From: Goniomonas avonlea
Taxonomy: Eukaryota > Cryptophyceae > Goniomonadida > Goniomonadaceae
Reading direction: 5' to 3'
DNA: 29,603 bases
Assembly: GCA_003573635.1 (NCBI GenBank)
Contig: QUTJ01031839.1
Coordinates: forward strand, 1 to 29,603
Made by a program: the position numbers and the translations under genes. The notes below the pieces were generated by a model. That model was not told the origin of the DNA. It saw only the letters and a list, made by a program, of their open reading frames with translations, and made no database searches. Positions 9,701 to 21,700 of the stretch are shown here, one piece after another. Each line of letters begins with the position of its first letter. Position 1 is the stretch's first letter.

Positions 9701-12700
9701 CAACACCTTCTGCGACTGGATCTTGGCTCCCGAGAACGCTGTGACTGTCCTGCTCACGTTCACTCTGTTTGATACCGAAGAACGTTTCGATACTGTGTTG
9801 GTGTACGATGGGAACTCGACTAATGGCACCCTTCTGGGCAACTTCAGTGGTCCCTGGCTTCCCCAGACTGGTCACTGGGTCCCTCATTCTGTGGAATCTT
9901 CGGGGCCGCAAATGTTTGTGCGGTTCTCATCCGATGCAAACAAGCAGTTCCAGGGCTTCACGGCCTCATACAAGCTCGTTCCTTACTGCAGCGGCACGAC
10001 CAATCTAACTGACACCGTGGGCTCGTTCAGCGACGGGAGCGGCTCCAACCGATACATGGAAAACACGGACTGCAAATGGCTTCTGGCGCCGACTGGTGCA
10101 GACTCTGTCATCCTCAGCTTTCCGACATTCTACACCGAGCTAAACGCTGATCTCGTCCGAGTGTTTGATGGTCCTACCACGCGGTCGCCTCTCCTCGCAA
10201 CACTGAGTGGGAATGTGCGGCCCGCCCCCATCACCTCGACCCAAGGGCTGATGCTCGTCTGGTTCACCTCGGACGGGTTCAAGCAGGTCTACGAAGGTTT
10301 CAATGCAACGTACACGGTCCCAGGGCTCTGCAGCGGGCAGGCCAACTTCACCAACAACAGCGGGGTCATCGTGGACGGGAGTGGAGCCGGGAAGTACGCT
10401 CCAAACTCAAACTGCGCCTTTTTGATCGCCCCCGTGCTGGCGAGGACGGTCATGCTGACGATCACCCAGTTTGATATCGAAGATCAGTTTGATCTTTTCC
10501 AGGTGTACGACGCCACGTTCGCTGATCCTTCCCGGCTCCTTGCCAACTTCACTGGTGCAGGACTGCCGTCCACGGCCCACTGGAAGCCCCACACTGTGCA
10601 ATCAACCGGACCAACGCTTTTCCTGCTGTTCACCTCCGATGGCTCCGTTGAAGGAAGCGGCTTCGAGGTTTCATACACCCATGTTGGATACTGCAGCGGC
10701 ACCCAAGTGTTCAACACTTCATCGGCGACCTTCTCAGATGGAAGCGGCAGTGACACGTACTTTGGCAACTCGGACTGCAAGTGGCTCCTGGAGCCCGTCG
10801 ACGCCACTTCGCTCACTCTGAGCTTCTCTGCCTTCGATACCAAGCTCAATGCCGACTTTGTGCGCCTGTACGATGGTCCAACCACGTCGGCACCGCTTCT
10901 AGCAAGCTTCAGCGGGAATGCGCTGCCCTCCCCTGTCTCGTCCAGCGGTGGTGTCATGCTTGTTTGGTTCGTGTCCGGGGCCGACAAGTCAGTGTTCGGC
11001 GGCTTCAACGCGTCCTACTCGCTCCCCGCTCTCTGCAACGGCACGGTGACCTTGTCTGACTTCAGAGGCTCGTTCAACGACGGAAGTGGGCGCGGGACTT
11101 ACCACCCCCACACTAACTGCTCCTGGCTGATTGCGCCTCCCGGTGCCCAGACAGTGATGCTGACATTGACCGGTTTAGATACCGAGGCCCTTGTCGACAA
11201 TGTGGTTGTGTATTCCGGGAGCGTCGCGGATGCAGCAAATCTTCTTGGTAACTTCAGTGGGTTCGGGCTGCCGGTCACGGGCCATTGGAAGCCGCACACC
11301 GTGCAGTCCTCCGTTCCTTCAATGCTGGTGGTGTTCACAACGGACGCCACCAAGCAGTCGCAAGGTTTTGCCGCGAGCTACACACGGGTGGGGTACTGCA
11401 GCGGAACCACGACGCTCAACACGACCACTGGCTCGTTCGAGGACGGGAGCGGTCTCTCTCGCTACGCGCCAGACTCTGACTGTTCGTGGGTGCTCGCGCC
11501 CGTCGGTGCCAAGTCAGTGACCCTGATCTGGCACCAGTTTGACACCGAACGTGCCAGTGATACCGTTCTGGTGTTCGCTGGTCCCACAACTACCCACCCG
11601 CTGCTCGCCAACTTGAGTGGGAACGCTGTGCCCGCGAACATCACGTCGTCGACCGGCGTCATGCTTGTCTGGTTTACTTCGGACGACCACAAGGAGGCGG
11701 CTGGGTTTTCTGCGAGTTATGTCGTGCCCGGCCTGTGCTCGGGGCTGGTGAACCTCACTGAAATGGAGGGCACCTTCACTGACGGCTCGGGGCTGGGGAA
11801 CTACCACGCCAACGCCAACTGCTCGTGGCTGATCGCGCCCCCAATGGCTGTGACTGTCATTCTGACCGTGACCGCTCTTGATACTGAGCCAGAGTACGAT
11901 ACTTTGCTCGTGTACGATGGCAGTGTGGAGGACCCAAGCAAACTTTTGGCCAACTTCAGTGGGCACACGCTGCCGTCCACGACTCACCAGGTTCCGCACT
12001 CGGTGCAGTCCAACACGTCAACCATGCTTGTCCGCTTCATCGCAGACGGCTCGCGGGAATTCAGTGGCTTCAAGCTCTATTATCGCCACGTCGGGCACTG
12101 TCGCGGACTCACGACGTTGACCACCGCAACCGGGACGCTGGAGGACGGAAGCGGCCCGGGGGTCGACTACTACCCTCTGCTCGACTGCATGTGGCTCATC
12201 GCCCCTGCCGGCCACAAGCTGGTGCTGCTGAACTTCACGCTGTTGGACACGGAGGCCTACCACGATCTGGTGCGCGTTTACGACGGCGACAGCACGCGCG
12301 CGCCGCTGCTCAGCATCGCCAGTGGCAACTTCACCCGGCCGGCACCCATGCAGTCGACCGGCGGGGCCGTGCTGGTGCGGTTCACCTCGGACGCCTTCAA
12401 GCAATCTGCCGGGTTCCAGCTGGACTGGAGCGTCCCCAACATGTGCGCTGGCTTGGTGACCCTCAACGCGAGCCAAGGATCGTTTTCGGACGGGCCTGGG
12501 GACTACCACGCCCTCAGCAACTGCTCCTGGCTCCTGGCTCCCGCAGGCGCTACAACGGTTCATCTCGCGTTCAACGCGTTCAGACTCGAGGCTGTGTATG
12601 ACACCGTCACTGTGTTCGATGGCAACAGCACGTCTGCACCCGTCCTGGCACGCTTGTCTGGCTACGAGCCTCTCACGCTCATCAACTCCACCGGCTCGAG

Positions 12701-15700
12701 CCTATTGGTCCTGTTTCTCAGCGACGCCACCCTCGAAAACCCCGGTTTCGAGGCTTCGTACTACTCTACGTTCCCGCCTGTCATCCAGCAGTGTAACTTC
12801 ACTGTGCTGACGTCGCCGACTGGGACCTTCAACGACGGCAGTTTGGCTGGTGTGCTCTACGAGCCTAACCTCGCGTGCCAATGGCTCATTGCGCCGCTGT
12901 CGAGCGAGACATCGTTCAACGAATCCATCACCCTCACCTTCAACCGCTTCCAAACCGAGGCTCTGCTCGACCTTGTCCGAGTCTACGACGGCCAGACGAC
13001 CTCGGACCCACTCCTCGCCACCCTGAGCGGCAACAGCTCAGCACTGTGGTCGCGGCCGCTGCACTCGAGCGGCCCGCATATGCTTGTGTCGTTCGTCACC
13101 GACCACAGCAAGGAGTACACCGGCTTCGAGGCCTCCTGGACGGGCGTTCTTATGTGCGGCGGCACAGTGTACGCAAACACCGCCGAGTCTGGCTCCTTCA
13201 CCGACGGAAGTGGGCCCGGTGACTACCATGGGAACCTCAGCTGCATCTGGGTGCTGAACCCCCCGCCCCGCCCCTGCAACTCGAGCTTCACCAACCCTGA
13301 GGGCGGGCCCCCGCTCACTACCTGCGTGGGCGACCTTTTGGCAGCGACCTCGATTCGTCTCTCGTTCCCCTTCTTCAACACAGAGCACCTCTGGGACCCG
13401 GTCCTTGTGTTTGATGGCAACTCAACGAGTGCTCCGCTCATTGCCAACCTGAGTGGGAGCCTCCCTCAGCCCGACGTTGTTTCAAACGGCTCGACGATGG
13501 TGGTGTGGTTCACGTCGTCGCTGACGAAGCATCGCCCCGGGTTCAACGCGACGTGGGTTGCCAACTACCCGGTGACTCCGACCGCGTACCCGGCCCCGAC
13601 GCCCACACCTGTACCACGCTTCTGCCGTGGCACCCTTGAGTTCACAGCCGACAGCGGCACGTTCGACGACGGCAGCGGCGAGAACGTGTATGAGTCGCAG
13701 AACGACTGCTTCTTCTTGATTGCGCCTGACAACAAGAATGTGACGACTCGCGATCGAATGCGGTCGATCACGGTCGTCTTCCACGCATTCGACCTCGAAG
13801 ATCGCTTCGACACACTCATCGCTTACGACGGAGGCTCCGTTTCATCGCCTGTGCTCGGGAACTTTACCGGACACAGCGTTCCAGCCCCGATCAAGTCCAC
13901 TGGCAACATGGTGCTGCTGTGGTTCCACACGGACCAAACGAAACAGTACCAGGGCTGGAACCTCTCGTACTTCCCGGCAACCATGTGCAACAACACGCTC
14001 GCCCTCACAGACCCCAGCGGAGTGTTTACCGACGGCAGCGGGCCGGGGACGTACTACACAAACTCGTCGTGCCAGTGGCTCATCCAGATCCCTGGTGCCT
14101 CCAGCGTCCGTGTCCAGTTTACTGAGTTCGACACGGAGCACAAGCGTGACTGGGTCCGTGTTTACAACGCATCTACGGCCTCGCCTTCTGCGCTTATGCT
14201 GGAATGGAGTGGGCAGAGTCTGCCGCCCGTTGTTTTGTCGACGACTGGGATTATGCTCGTCACGTTCGACTCGGATGAAATCAAGGAGTTCCAGGGGTTC
14301 AGTGCGACGTACTCACTCCCTCAAATGTGCAACGGGACCCAGAATATGACAGGGACCACCGGGTGTATTTCCGACGGCAGCGATATCGGTGACTACGACT
14401 TCAACCGCAACTGCTTCTGGCTCATCAACCCGCCCGGAGCGGCCCAAATCACTCTGAACTTCACGTCCTTCCACACCGAGCTCAACGTCGACACGGTGCA
14501 AGTGTTTGACGGGAACTCGACCTCAGCGCCGCTCCTCACCAACCTCAGCGGCAACATCACCAATCCCCCGCTCGTCCCGGGCAGCGCTTATCAGGGTGGA
14601 CAGATGCTTGTTTGGTTCTCGTCCGACAACAGGGTGCAGTTGCCGGGGTTCGAGGCGTGTTACTCGTCTGTGCAAGCAACGCCGGTGCCCACGACGCCAG
14701 CACCGACACCAGAGCCGCGCCTCTGCAGAGGTATGGTTGTGCTGACCACGCCTGGCTTTGTCACGGACCAGAGCGGTGTCCTACCCTACGAAAACAACGC
14801 AGACTGTTACTGGTTGCTCCGGCCCACCGGCCTCCATTACACCATTTACCTCAGCTTTATGTCCTTCGAAACAGAGCCCTTCCACGACATTGTCACTGTT
14901 TACGATGGCAACACCACCGACAGCTCTGCCCTTGTCGGGTCGTTTTCTGGCTTGACCCTACCCCGAGATGTTTACGCCACCAAGGGCGAGATGCTCATTC
15001 ATTTCACATCCGACAGCCACAAGGTGATGGGGGGCTTCAACGCTTCGTGGTCGCTCCCTGTTGTGTGTAACGGAACAACCATCCTCGACTCTGCCTCCTT
15101 CGGCATAATCACAGACGGGAGTGGTCCTGGGTTCTACTACCCCAACATGTCGTGTTCGTGGCTCATCAACCCTCCCGGGGCGCCATCTGTGTCCCTCGAT
15201 GTGCATTCTTTCGACACGGAGTTTGGTTTCGACGTGGTCATGGTCTATGACGGAAACACAACGGACGCGCCAGTCCTCGCAAACTGGTCTGGGCCAGTGT
15301 CGCCTCGGACAATTGGCTCGAGCAATGGTACCATGCTGATTGTCTTTTGGTCTGATGGTGACAAACAGCACGCTGGTTTCGAGCTTGTTTACAAGGTTCC
15401 CACCCTCTGTAACGGCACTGTGAACACCACCGACGCGTCTGGGTCCTTCTCCGATGGCAGTCTTTCGTCAACGTACCACCCCAACGCGAACTGCTTGTGG
15501 ATCATCAATCCTCCTGGCGCGATCATCGTCTCGATCAACTTCACCGGCTTCGCGACGCAACCGGACGTCGACTTTGTGCGTGTGTATGACGGCGCGACCA
15601 CTGCCAGTACGTTGTTGCAGACGTTCAGCGGCACCAACTACACCCTGCCTTTTGCCATCGAGTCCACCGGTGGCGCGATCACCGTGTGGTTCACTTCTGA

Positions 15701-18700
15701 CGGTTCCATCTCCGACGCCGGTTTCGAGGCCTCTTGGCACCTCCCGCAGTTCTGTAAAGCTCACCAGGCGTATTACGATGCTGTTGGCACGCTGTCTGAT
15801 GGGTCTCGTGAAGGACCGTATGACCGGCAGATGGATTGTACCTGGTTGCTGGCGCCCCCTGGAGCCGCTCAGATGACTCTGGTGTTCTTCGAACTCGACA
15901 CAGAGCCAGATGTTGATGTAATCAGGGTCTACGACGGCAACAGCACCTCGGCGCCCTTGCTTCGCGTCCTGAGCGGTTTGCTCGAGCCGGACGGTTTCCT
16001 CACCTCGTTTTCGTCGGGCTCCATCCTGGTTCGGTTCCAGACGGACAATGTGGACCAGCGAGGAGGCTTTGAGGCTGCCTGGTCCATGTCGAGTCTGTGT
16101 GGGGGCGAGGTCTTCATCAACTCAACCAACCCGACGATTCTTGAAGACGGCAGCGCGTTAGCCAACTACCCGGCCAACATGAACTGTTCTTGGGTGATTA
16201 CAGCGCCCCGGACCACGGATGTTGAAATCCTCTTCTCCCGCTTCGATACGCAGCCGACCAACGATTACGTGAAAGTGTGGGTGGCTGATCGAATTGAGAG
16301 CCCGAACGGAACGACGTACACGCCGTGGGTCCTCATTGCGCACCTGAGTGGCCATTTGGACGGCTTTTACGTTCCTCCCAGCTCAACCCCGTCGACGACC
16401 ACCACGGCAACCAGCACAACCCCCGCTACCACAACCTCCGCCACCACAACCTCGGCCACCACGACTACTCCAGGGACCACAACTGTTCCGGGAACAACTG
16501 CCAATGCGACGAATCCGCTGCTTATCCGATCGCCCGGCAGTGCCATGAGGGTCGAGTGGTTTGCCGATTCGAGTGTGCAATTCGGGGGCTTCGTCGCTCT
16601 CGCGACGATGGTGATTGCCCCGGTGATCGTGCCGCCGCCCCCTATCCCTTCGCAGTGCCCACGCGAGGGGCTGTGGGTCATCCCCCCCAACGTCAGCTCG
16701 CTCGTGACAACTCATGGCTTTATTGAAGACGGCAGCTCGTACGAAAACTACTGGAATGGCACCGACTGTTTCTGGCTCATCGGACTCGAAGGCGGCGCCA
16801 AGCGCGGGCGAATTGACATCCAGTTCACGAGGTTCGACACAGAGCTGACGTACGACACCGTCGCCATTTACGACGGCCTCAACAGCACGTTCCCGTTGCT
16901 GGGGCGCTTCTCTGGCCAAGCGCTTCCACCCCCCATCACCTCGTTTAACGGCGTGGTTCGGATCGAGTTCAAAACCGACGAAACCAAGCGCCGTCCAGGT
17001 TGGAACCTGACCTTCACTGCCGGCCCGTACTGCCATGGCTTCCAGAACTTCACGACAGGCGCGGGAGCGTTTGACGACAACAGCGGCCCGGCTCTGTACA
17101 ACCCCTGGTCCGACTGCAGCTGGTTCATTGCTCCCTCGTCCACCCCAGCACCTCTGTTTGTGGAGTTTGCCTCGTTCGACACGCAGCTGCACACCGATCA
17201 TGTCACCGTGTACAGCGGGTCGTCCACGTCGGCCCCCGTCCTTGCTCGTTTGAGCGGGCGCCTGACGCAGCCGGTGCGAATCTCGGCTCCGAACCCGTCG
17301 ACCCCGATTCTTGTTCACTTCAAATCCGACGGCGCTAAGCACGCTGACGGTTTCTCTGCACGGTGGTCCTTCCCGCGGTGCCTCGGCGTGTCGTACATCA
17401 ACTCTGGTCTCACCGGCGTTATTTCCGATGGCAGCGACATCTGGCCGTATGAGAATGGGCAGGATTGCACTTGGGTGGTGACCCCGCCTCTTGTCAGCGG
17501 AGTCGTCAATGTCACATTCACCAGCCTCGACCTCGCTGGGAGCGACAGCGTCGACGTGTATGACGGCAACTCCACGCTATCTCCCTTACTCGCGCGCGTC
17601 AACGGCTCGAGCCTCCCCGCACCCATCGTCTCCAACTGGAAAACTGTCACCTTGCGCTTCCGTTCCAGTGCTTCAGGCCCTCTGGGGCAAGGTTTCTCTC
17701 TCACGTATTCGGCGATCACGGTGTTCCGCTGCAGCTATTTGAGCGGTGTCGTGCTCCTGAACACAAACTCCGGGCAGGTCACAGATGGCAGTGGGCCCTA
17801 CCACTATGACCAGAACCAAACTTGCAGCTGGACAATCACTCCTCCCCTTGGAGGCGTCGTCAACCTGACGTTCACCTCGATGCAGCTGGGCCACGGCGAC
17901 TCGGTCACCATCTACGACGGTGACTCCACCTCCGCCAGCGTCCTGACTCAAATCACCCAGTCTGGTCCCGTCGCCGTGATGTCAAATTGGAAATCGGTGT
18001 CCCTGCGCTTCGTGTCTGACCTCTGGGGCATTGCCGGCGGCTTCACGCTCGAGTACTCCGCTGTTGCGGTTCCGCGCTGCACCAGCACGCCCGTGTTGGT
18101 CACGGACAATGCCGGATTTATTGAGGACGGGAGTGGGCCGTACCACTACACCCATAGCCAATCCTGCCAGTGGGTCCTGACCCCGTCGCTCGGAGGCGTG
18201 GTCGGTCTCGCAGCGACGCAGTTCGACATCGCTGCTGGCGACTCCGTGACAATTCACGACGGTTTCACCACCAATCACCCTGTGCTCGCCGTTTGGGGGC
18301 CAGGCTCGTCCCTGCCGCCGTCAGTGGTCTCCACTGGCCGCTCCATGGTGGTGGTCTTCTCCTCGGACCTGGCTGAGCGTGCGGGCGGCTTCAACGCCAC
18401 CTACACTGCGATTGCCGTCCCCCGGTGCAACGGCGCTGTGACCTCCACTGCCCAAGTCGGGTCCTTCAGCGACAGCTCCTCGCCGTTTTTCTACACCTAC
18501 AACGCGACCTGCTCCTGGCTCCTGGCGCCGTCGGGCGGTGGCGTGCTGAGGTTCACCGTCACCCGGTTCTCGCTTGCCTTGGGTGACGTCTTGGTGCTCT
18601 TCAACGGCCCCACCTCGTACCATCCGGTTCTCGCCAACTTCTCGTCGGAAACACCCCCGTCGTCCACCGCGGTCACGTCTTTGACGAGTTCTGTCTTTGC

Positions 18701-21700
18701 GCTTTTCACCTCAGACGCTGAGCTCAGTAGCACTGGCTTCGACATTGCGTACACGACACTGCCCGTCGCTCGGTGCTCCGGCACAACGAATCTGTCGAGC
18801 GCCAACTCGGGTTCTCTCAGTGACGGCAGCGGCTCCTATTTTTACGAGTTTAATCGGTCGTGCACTTGGATCATCAAGCCGCCGTTGAGCGGAGCTGTAG
18901 CGCTCACTGTGACTGGGTACGCTCTCGCGACCGGCGACAGTCTGGCCGTGTTCGATGGCGAAACAACTTCCGACACTGTCCTGGCCAACCTCTCTGGGAC
19001 TGGTTCGACCACAGTTCAATCCAGATGGAAGGCTCTGACCTTGGTCCTTCACACGGGCTCATATGGCGCGCAGGGCTTCAATGCCACTTACGCTGCTATC
19101 GCCGTGACTCGCTGCTCGGGCCTTGTGACAATGACGGCCAGCAGTGGGGTTGTTCAGGACGGGAGTGGCTCATCGTACGACTACGACAACGATGCAGCCT
19201 GCACGTGGGTGATCTGGTCGTCCATCCGTGGTGCCCTGAACCTCAGCTTCTCCGACTTTGCCCTCGCTGCTGGCGACCGTGTCACGATTTTCGAGGGTTT
19301 CACCACCTCTCACTCCGTGTTGGCCAATCTTACTGGAGTCGGTCTCCCTTCTAGCGTCGTGTCTCTGTCCAGCGCGATGACAGTTGAGTTCCGCACTGAC
19401 GGTTCCTTGCGTGCTGGTGGGTTCATCGCCAACTTCTCGTCTATCCCTCTGACCCGTTGCCCTGCCTCGACCACAACACTCACGGCCAACTCCGCGACCA
19501 TCTCTGACGGCAGCGGTATCTACAATTACGATTACAGCCAACACTGCTCCTGGCTAATCACGCCTGCCCTCAACGGTGCTGTCAACCTGACCTTCACCGA
19601 GTTTGACGTCGCGGCCGGCGACTACATTGTGCTCTTCGAAGGATGGACCTCGACCCAGCCCGTTCTGGGCAACTTCACAGGCTCATCCCTGCCTCCGTCA
19701 GTCGTGTCCAACGGCCGCATCGTGCTGGTGCAGTTCTATTCCGACTCAGATACCAACGCCGGCGGTTTCAGCCTCTCCTACGACGCGATGGCGGTGGCGC
19801 GCTGCAGTGGCACCACAGTGTTGAACGCGGCCGACGTTGGGAGCTTCCACGACGGCAGCGGGGCGCACAACTACGACTACAATGCCAGCTGCATCTGGGT
19901 TGTGACACCCCCGCTGGGCGGCGCTGTCAGCTTCCACGTCTCGAACTACAGCCTTGCGCCGGGCGACACACTGACGGTGTACGACGGCGACACAACCTTG
20001 GATGCCGTGCTTGCCACGTATTCCGGCACCGGGCTTGGGATTAGTTTGAATTCGACTTGGACGTCTGTGACAGTGAAGTTGTCGGCTTCGGGTTTGGTCG
20101 CTGCCGCAGGGTTCAACGCCAACTACACCGCAATCGCCATCGCGCGGTGCTCTGGCTCGTCCACCATCACGACTGACTCGGGCACAATCGCGGATGGAGT
20201 GAGCGGGTTCCGCTACTCCATCAATCAAAACTGCATCTGGGTTGTGCAGCCTCCGACCGACGGCGTCGTGACACTCACGTTCTCGCGGTTTGACGTCGCA
20301 GCTGGCGACTCTGTCAAGGTCTATGACGGTTTCACGTCCACTCACCCGTTGCTTGCCAGCCTCACAGGGTCGTTTCTTCCTGCAGCCGTGACATCTAAGT
20401 CCAGCCAGCTCACCGTGGTGTTTACAACGGACGCCACTGTCAGGGCACCCGGGTTCGCTGCCTCCTTTTCCACTCTCGCTGTCTCTCGCTGCGTCCCGAG
20501 CACCACTTTGGTTGACCTCGCAGCCAGCTTCAACGACGGAAGTGGGGCGAACAGCTATGGCTTCGGCAAGACCTGCGTCTGGGTCATCAGCCCTCCGTAC
20601 GTCGGGCTGATCAGCCTTCATTTCACTGCGCTGTCTCTCGCCACCGGCGGCAACTTGACTGTCTACAGCGGCGCTACCACCTCAGGAGCTATCGTCGCGA
20701 CTTTCGGCAACCTGTCAACCACCCCCACCAGCGCCGTGACTGACGCAAGCGGCTCGATGACTGTCAGCCTCACGACTGACGCCTTCCATGCCGGTGCCGG
20801 TTTCAGCGCGTACTACCAGGCGACGCCGCTGCCCCGGTGTGCGCTCTCGTCAACGGTCACAGCAAACCGCGGCACTCTCACTGACGGCGCTGCGCCTTAC
20901 TCTTCGGGCGCCGACTGCTCCTGGATCATCACGCCGACTTCTGTAGGTGTGGTTGACGTCGGCTTCGCAGCGTTCGATCTGGGCACCGGAGATACTTTGA
21001 AGTTTTACGACGGACGGCTGACCACAGACACCTTGTTGGCCACGCTGACAGGCTCGTCTCTGCCTGGAAACGTGACTTCGAACTCTCAGAGTCTCTTGGT
21101 CCACTTCACCTCCGACTATGACGCGAGCATGGGGCAAGGCTTCACGGCCCAGTTCCAACTCCTTCCAATCCCTCGCTGCTCTGGCAGGGTCAATCTGACC
21201 ACGGACAATTCGTCTTTCATCACCGACGGCAGCGGGCAGTACCACTACTCCCACAACATGAGCTGCACATGGCTGGTAACGCCCCCGACCAACGGCTCAG
21301 TGCTGCTCAACTTTATATCGTTCTCACTGGAAGCCGGCGACTACTTGCGTGTGTATGATGGGACGACCACGAATGCGGGTCTCCTTGGCCACTACTCTGG
21401 CTCCATCATCCCGAACCACCTGTACTCGCACTGGAAGAGTGTCCTGCTCGAGTTTGTGTCCAACGGCGTGGGCCACGCTCCCGGATTCAACGTGTCGTAT
21501 GAGGGCGTGCCCTTGCCGCGTTGCGCGTCAGGTGCCACGACGACTCTCGTGGATCGCACAGGCACCGTCTCCGACGGCAGTGGGACCAATTTCTTCTACG
21601 ACAACGACCAAGTGTGCACGTGGGTCATCTCCCCGCCATTTGTGGGACCCCTCACTCTGACCTTCTCGATGTTTTCGTTGGCGTCTGGGGACAGTCTCAA

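Larger units (their letters stand above)
2325..12443 (+). repeat. CUB5-CUB32: 14 tandem two-CUB (dimer) units
   Basis: First-Cys codons are at 2325, 2688, 3027, 3408, 3750, 4113, 4692, 5055, 5394, 5757, 6099, 6462, 6804, 7164, 7503, 7866, 8226, 8568, 8925, 9288, 9627, 9987, 10329, 10692, 11034, 11397, 11736 and 12099. Odd modules start after VPxLC-like residues and carry AxTVMLTFTxFDTE, VYDGSVAxP, LLGNFSG and PHSVQSTGP. Even modules start after VGYC-like residues and carry DCKWLLxP, DFVRVYDGPTTSAPLL and SSTQGxMLVWFTSD. The alternation holds for the whole block, so the duplicating unit was a pair of about 720 bases. Nearly all modules have only two cysteines. The acids TE and D before VYDG, and D in SSD or TSD, match the calcium sites of calcium-binding CUBs. 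Confidence 0.93.
12444..17378 (+). repeat. CUB33-CUB45: heterogeneous CUB block with Pro/Thr linkers
   Basis: First-Cys codons are at 12444, 12792, 13155, 13623, 13986, 14328, 14724, 15066, 15408, 15753, 16098, 16656 and 17031. The odd/even alternation stops here. Most modules share YDGNSTSAPLL-like strands with a sequon, and keep FxTExxxD or FxTQxxxD. Several carry extra loops, extra cysteines or proline-rich linkers. CUB43 is the most divergent: it reads VKVWVADRIES in place of VYDG and contains a Thr-rich tract. Confidence 0.9.

Noticed and set aside
16608-16655. Transmembrane segment at MVIAPVIVPPPPIP
   Set aside because: It is too short, contains many prolines, and is followed by many more extracellular CUB modules.
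16325-16726. Plus-strand open frames in the other two phases, with His/Arg/Pro-rich translations
   Set aside because: They overlap the continuous CUB frame, show no domain, and end at random positions. They are shadow frames.
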